64,000 bases of DNA, from the NCBI GenBank assembly GCA_023212725.1, contig JALBYF010000061.1, positions 1 to 64,000 of the forward strand, in the 5' to 3' direction. Numbering within the stretch: position 1 is the first letter of the stretch; the number at the start of each line of letters is the position of its first letter. The DNA is from Tranzscheliella williamsii (lineage: Eukaryota; Basidiomycota; Ustilaginomycetes; Ustilaginales; Ustilaginaceae). Below are positions 61,755 through 64,000 of the stretch, one piece after another. The notes beneath the pieces are model-generated. The model was not told the DNA's origin and did no database searches. It was given only the letters and a program-made list of their open reading frames with translations. The translations under genes and the position numbers were made by a program.

Positions 61755-63166
61755 TTAGGGGCTGTTTGACTGATGAGGGGTCCTACTGCCGAGGTAGGCA
61801 CCTGAATCCTGGCGCTGCAGTTCGGTCTTCTCGCCGGACCCCTGCTGTTCGCTCTTCCACTGGCGAATTTCTCTGGGCAGAAGAAACAGGCCGCCCAGGT
61901 AGACGACCAGCAGAAGAGCTGCCCAGGCCCAGAGCAAGTAGCGCGCCCAGCTCGGTGGTGCCCATTGCCACAGGCTCAACCCTTCTGTAGCGTTCCAGAC
62001 GGCTGCCACCGTAACTCCCATCCCTACAACAGCGTGTACGATCCTTGACACATGGAAGCGCTTCGTCATGTGGCCGACCTGCCCTAGCAGCATTTGCAGT
62101 ATCATAATGATGAAGATGGCCAAACCTGCCTTGGCATGCTTGCTTCCAAAATGAGGTCCGCCATTTTGCCCAACGGCGGTGACGATGAGGATGAAGCCGA
62201 TCAGTACGAAGACGAAAGCCGCGATCTGGAGGTTGCGGTGCACGGGGAACCACTTGAATAATGTCCTTCCAAAACGGCCGACCAGAATCGCAGATGGAAC
62301 AAGGAGGAACCATGCAATGATCATCATGGTCATATGCGCGATGATGATACGGTTGTGTTTGTTGAGGATGCGAGGCGGGCTGGAAGAAGTGGAAGACGCA
62401 TTCGAGTCTGACGGACTGTTAAGACTGGTGTCACTGTCGGCAGTGTAAGGCTTAGTGAGGTCAAGGGTGAGGACGCCAAAGTTTTGGTGGCGCATGATGT
62501 TGGCGCTAGCGCTGGCATCTGGGTTGTTGTTCTTGTTGTAAGCCCAAATGAACTGGGTTGATTTGGCAGGCGTCAAGTCCATGCCAGAGAGGGGCAATGC
62601 CCAGGACCAGGTAGTGATGGAGCTGTTGGACGACGAGTTGCTGGTGTTGAGGATCGCGGCTGTGGGCGAAGACGAGGGACGGGGCTGCACATGTCCAACG
62701 CCAGTGCGTTGCGACATGGTAACACTCCCATCGCCATTTACCCAGCCAACCTAGCAATGGCCGGAATCAGAACAAGCGGATCAACGCCGGAACTGATTGT
62801 CTATGAAGCACGGACTAAGGCAACTCACCATAATGTTGGATCCAGCCATGGAAGCTCCGGTACCAACCGCGTACCATCCAATCGGAGCGCCACCAGCATT
62901 GGCCGTCATAGTCATATTCAATAAGTTCTCGGAGGGGCTGTAGATGGTTCGAAGGCACATATTCTATGAGACCAGGCGAAAGGCCGGCAGCAAGCGGAAA
63001 CAAGAGCTTTGGTCAGAGATTGTGGAAAGATACTGCCGACGAAGATGTGTATACGAACAGAATTGCACCAAGTGTCTGCGAAGAGTGAACTTGCCTGGGC
63101 GTTGACGAGTACGGTAAACAAAGGAATGAGACAGCATATCGCTGACACGATGAAACTGGCACGCAT
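61755..63166 (-). CDS. DOMON-cytochrome b561 membrane reductase
   Basis: Three exons on the minus strand: 63166-63059, 62963-62829, 62750-61755; 412 aa. Introns of 95 and 78 nt, phase 0; the first has the weak donor GTTCGT with acceptor CATAG, chosen because it gives DTWCNSNMCLRTIYSP, the start of a CDH-type DOMON domain. Signal peptide MRASFIVSAICCLIPLFTVLVNAQ. DOMON ~30-180: GWYAVGTGASMAGSNIMVGW with Met as possible haem ligand. Cytochrome b561 ~200-370: several TM helices with paired His (RIIIAHMTMMIIAW, PVHRNLQI, SKHAKAGL, SRIVHAVVG). Such proteins move electrons across the plasma membrane to extracellular acceptors (iron, quinones, ascorbate). TTATAAAG at about 63317-63324 is a plausible TATA box. 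Confidence 0.85.
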
Positions 63167-64000
63167 TACGAAAGTAGAGCACCCCTCGGGCTGACAGAGA
63201 AGGTTTGGCTGTAGGCGCGCGTTGCTCTTCAGAGTAGGAGCAGAGAAACACTTCCAAGCTGGACTGTGGCAGAGGCTTCAGACGGGGACAACTGAGTAGA
63301 GGTACAGCAGACAAGGCTTTATAAGAGCTAGCTGCGGCGGCGAGCTGGACGAGAGGAGTCCCTCTATTTCCGTCGCTGCGCCACAAACTCGAGAAGGTTC
63401 CCACGCAGCCTTTGTTGTCAGCCAACGGGTCTTTGGAACACAGCCCAGGACGGAATAAGCAGAGCAGGTGGGAAGCTGTGATGAACTCAGGAGGAACCTA
63501 GGGTGTGCCTATGCGGCTCTGCTGCAAAGTAATGAGGTGATGGAGCGCGCGCGGCGCTGGCACGCCGATGGCTTACGGAAGGCATATCGACGCAGTCGCA
63601 TCCGCCGAGAGTGAAAGCGAGCTGATGCGGCAGATCCGTTAATGCCTAGCCACGTTTCGTGGAGCTGCAATGGAATAAGGCCGATTGCAGTAGGTTGGCT
63701 GCGGGAGACTGCGACTGTGACTTTGTAACGGCAGGTGAGATGCGAGCAGGGACGGCGAACCTTGAGTCATCTTGGTCATCGGCAAGGCATCATCCGACAG
63801 CGGAGTCCTTTAACATCGGAGCGATGCTGTGCTGCCGAGAAGAGCTGAATAGCAAGATAGCGGCGGGCATCCTAGCAGAGTAGCTTACCCAAACCCACCA
63901 CTCGCCAAGGCAACTGCGAACCAAGCGCGAATTCAGCTCGAAGGTAGATAAGGTTCTCACTTGCCTCCGAAAAACACTCACACTCACACTCACACTTACA
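63167..64000. other. Intergenic end of window
   Basis: About 830 bp upstream of the DOMON/b561 gene. TATA-like sequence near 63320; the rest has no recognisable gene. It ends in a GTGAGT-type array (63973-63998) that runs to the window edge. An unseen gene may begin beyond 64000. Confidence 0.45.
63973..63998. repeat. GTGAGT-type hexamer array at window end
   Basis: ACACTC units in direct order, which read GAGTGT on the other strand. It continues toward the window edge, so its full length is not known. Confidence 0.7.

Noticed and set aside
1..64000. tRNA, rRNA or CRISPR features
   Set aside because: No cloverleaf with a proper B box, no rRNA sequence and no regularly spaced direct repeats with unique spacers were seen; the hexamer arrays are plain microsatellites.

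Overview
This window looks like nuclear DNA from a basidiomycete yeast or smut, most likely Ustilaginales-like. The reasons are fungal housekeeping genes (HSP104, a fungal-type LIM protein, Zn2Cys6 factor, TVP38, NDC1), mostly intron-poor genes with short GT-AG introns and CTGAC-type branch points, GC-rich coding sequence, and GTGANT hexamer microsatellites in the gaps. The genus cannot be fixed from the sequence alone.

Layout. 1-7.9 kb: mitochondrial aspartyl-tRNA synthetase, a polyQ three-LIM protein and a mitochondrion-targeted unknown. 8.4-33.8 kb: a secondary-metabolism locus with two non-reducing polyketide synthases (NR-PKS), here called PKS-A (8409-15156, +) and PKS-B (25078-31155, -). 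Between them lie a Zn2Cys6 transcription factor, an NDC1-like nucleoporin and a SOD-fold mitoribosomal protein; an FSH-type serine hydrolase is divergent from PKS-B. 35.5-64 kb: TVP38-type membrane protein, a MYG1-UreG fusion, an APH-fold kinase, an ALDH3-type aldehyde dehydrogenase, a MATH/BTB protein, an acylglycerophosphate acyltransferase, a GH3 beta-xylosidase, a MoaB-like protein, HSP104, a carboxylesterase and a DOMON/cytochrome b561 protein.

Main result. The two PKSs have lost complementary activities. PKS-A keeps SAT (Cys174), two ACPs (Ser1707, Ser1839) and TE, but its KS has all three catalytic residues replaced (Cys to Glu645, His to Ser779, His to Ala823), its AT is shortened with the nucleophile replaced by Ala, and its PT lacks the His/Asp pair. 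PKS-B keeps KS (C562/H697/H738), AT (S1027), PT (H1382/D1573) and TE, but its SAT lacks the GxCxG nucleophile and it has no ACP. Neither is a complete synthase; together they make exactly one. Both carry a phase-0 intron at the same KS codon, so they arose by duplication and then divided the labour. As I recall (unverified), Ustilago maydis Pks3 and Pks4 were reported to act together as a heterodimer making orsellinic acid, which would be a precedent for this architecture.

Likely cooperation (inference): the SAT of PKS-A loads a starter; the KS/AT of PKS-B extends it on the ACPs of PKS-A; the PT of PKS-B folds it; one of the two TEs, or the FSH hydrolase, releases the product. The TF between the PKS genes is a candidate regulator. 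The rest of the window is ordinary housekeeping, apart from the MYG1-UreG fusion.
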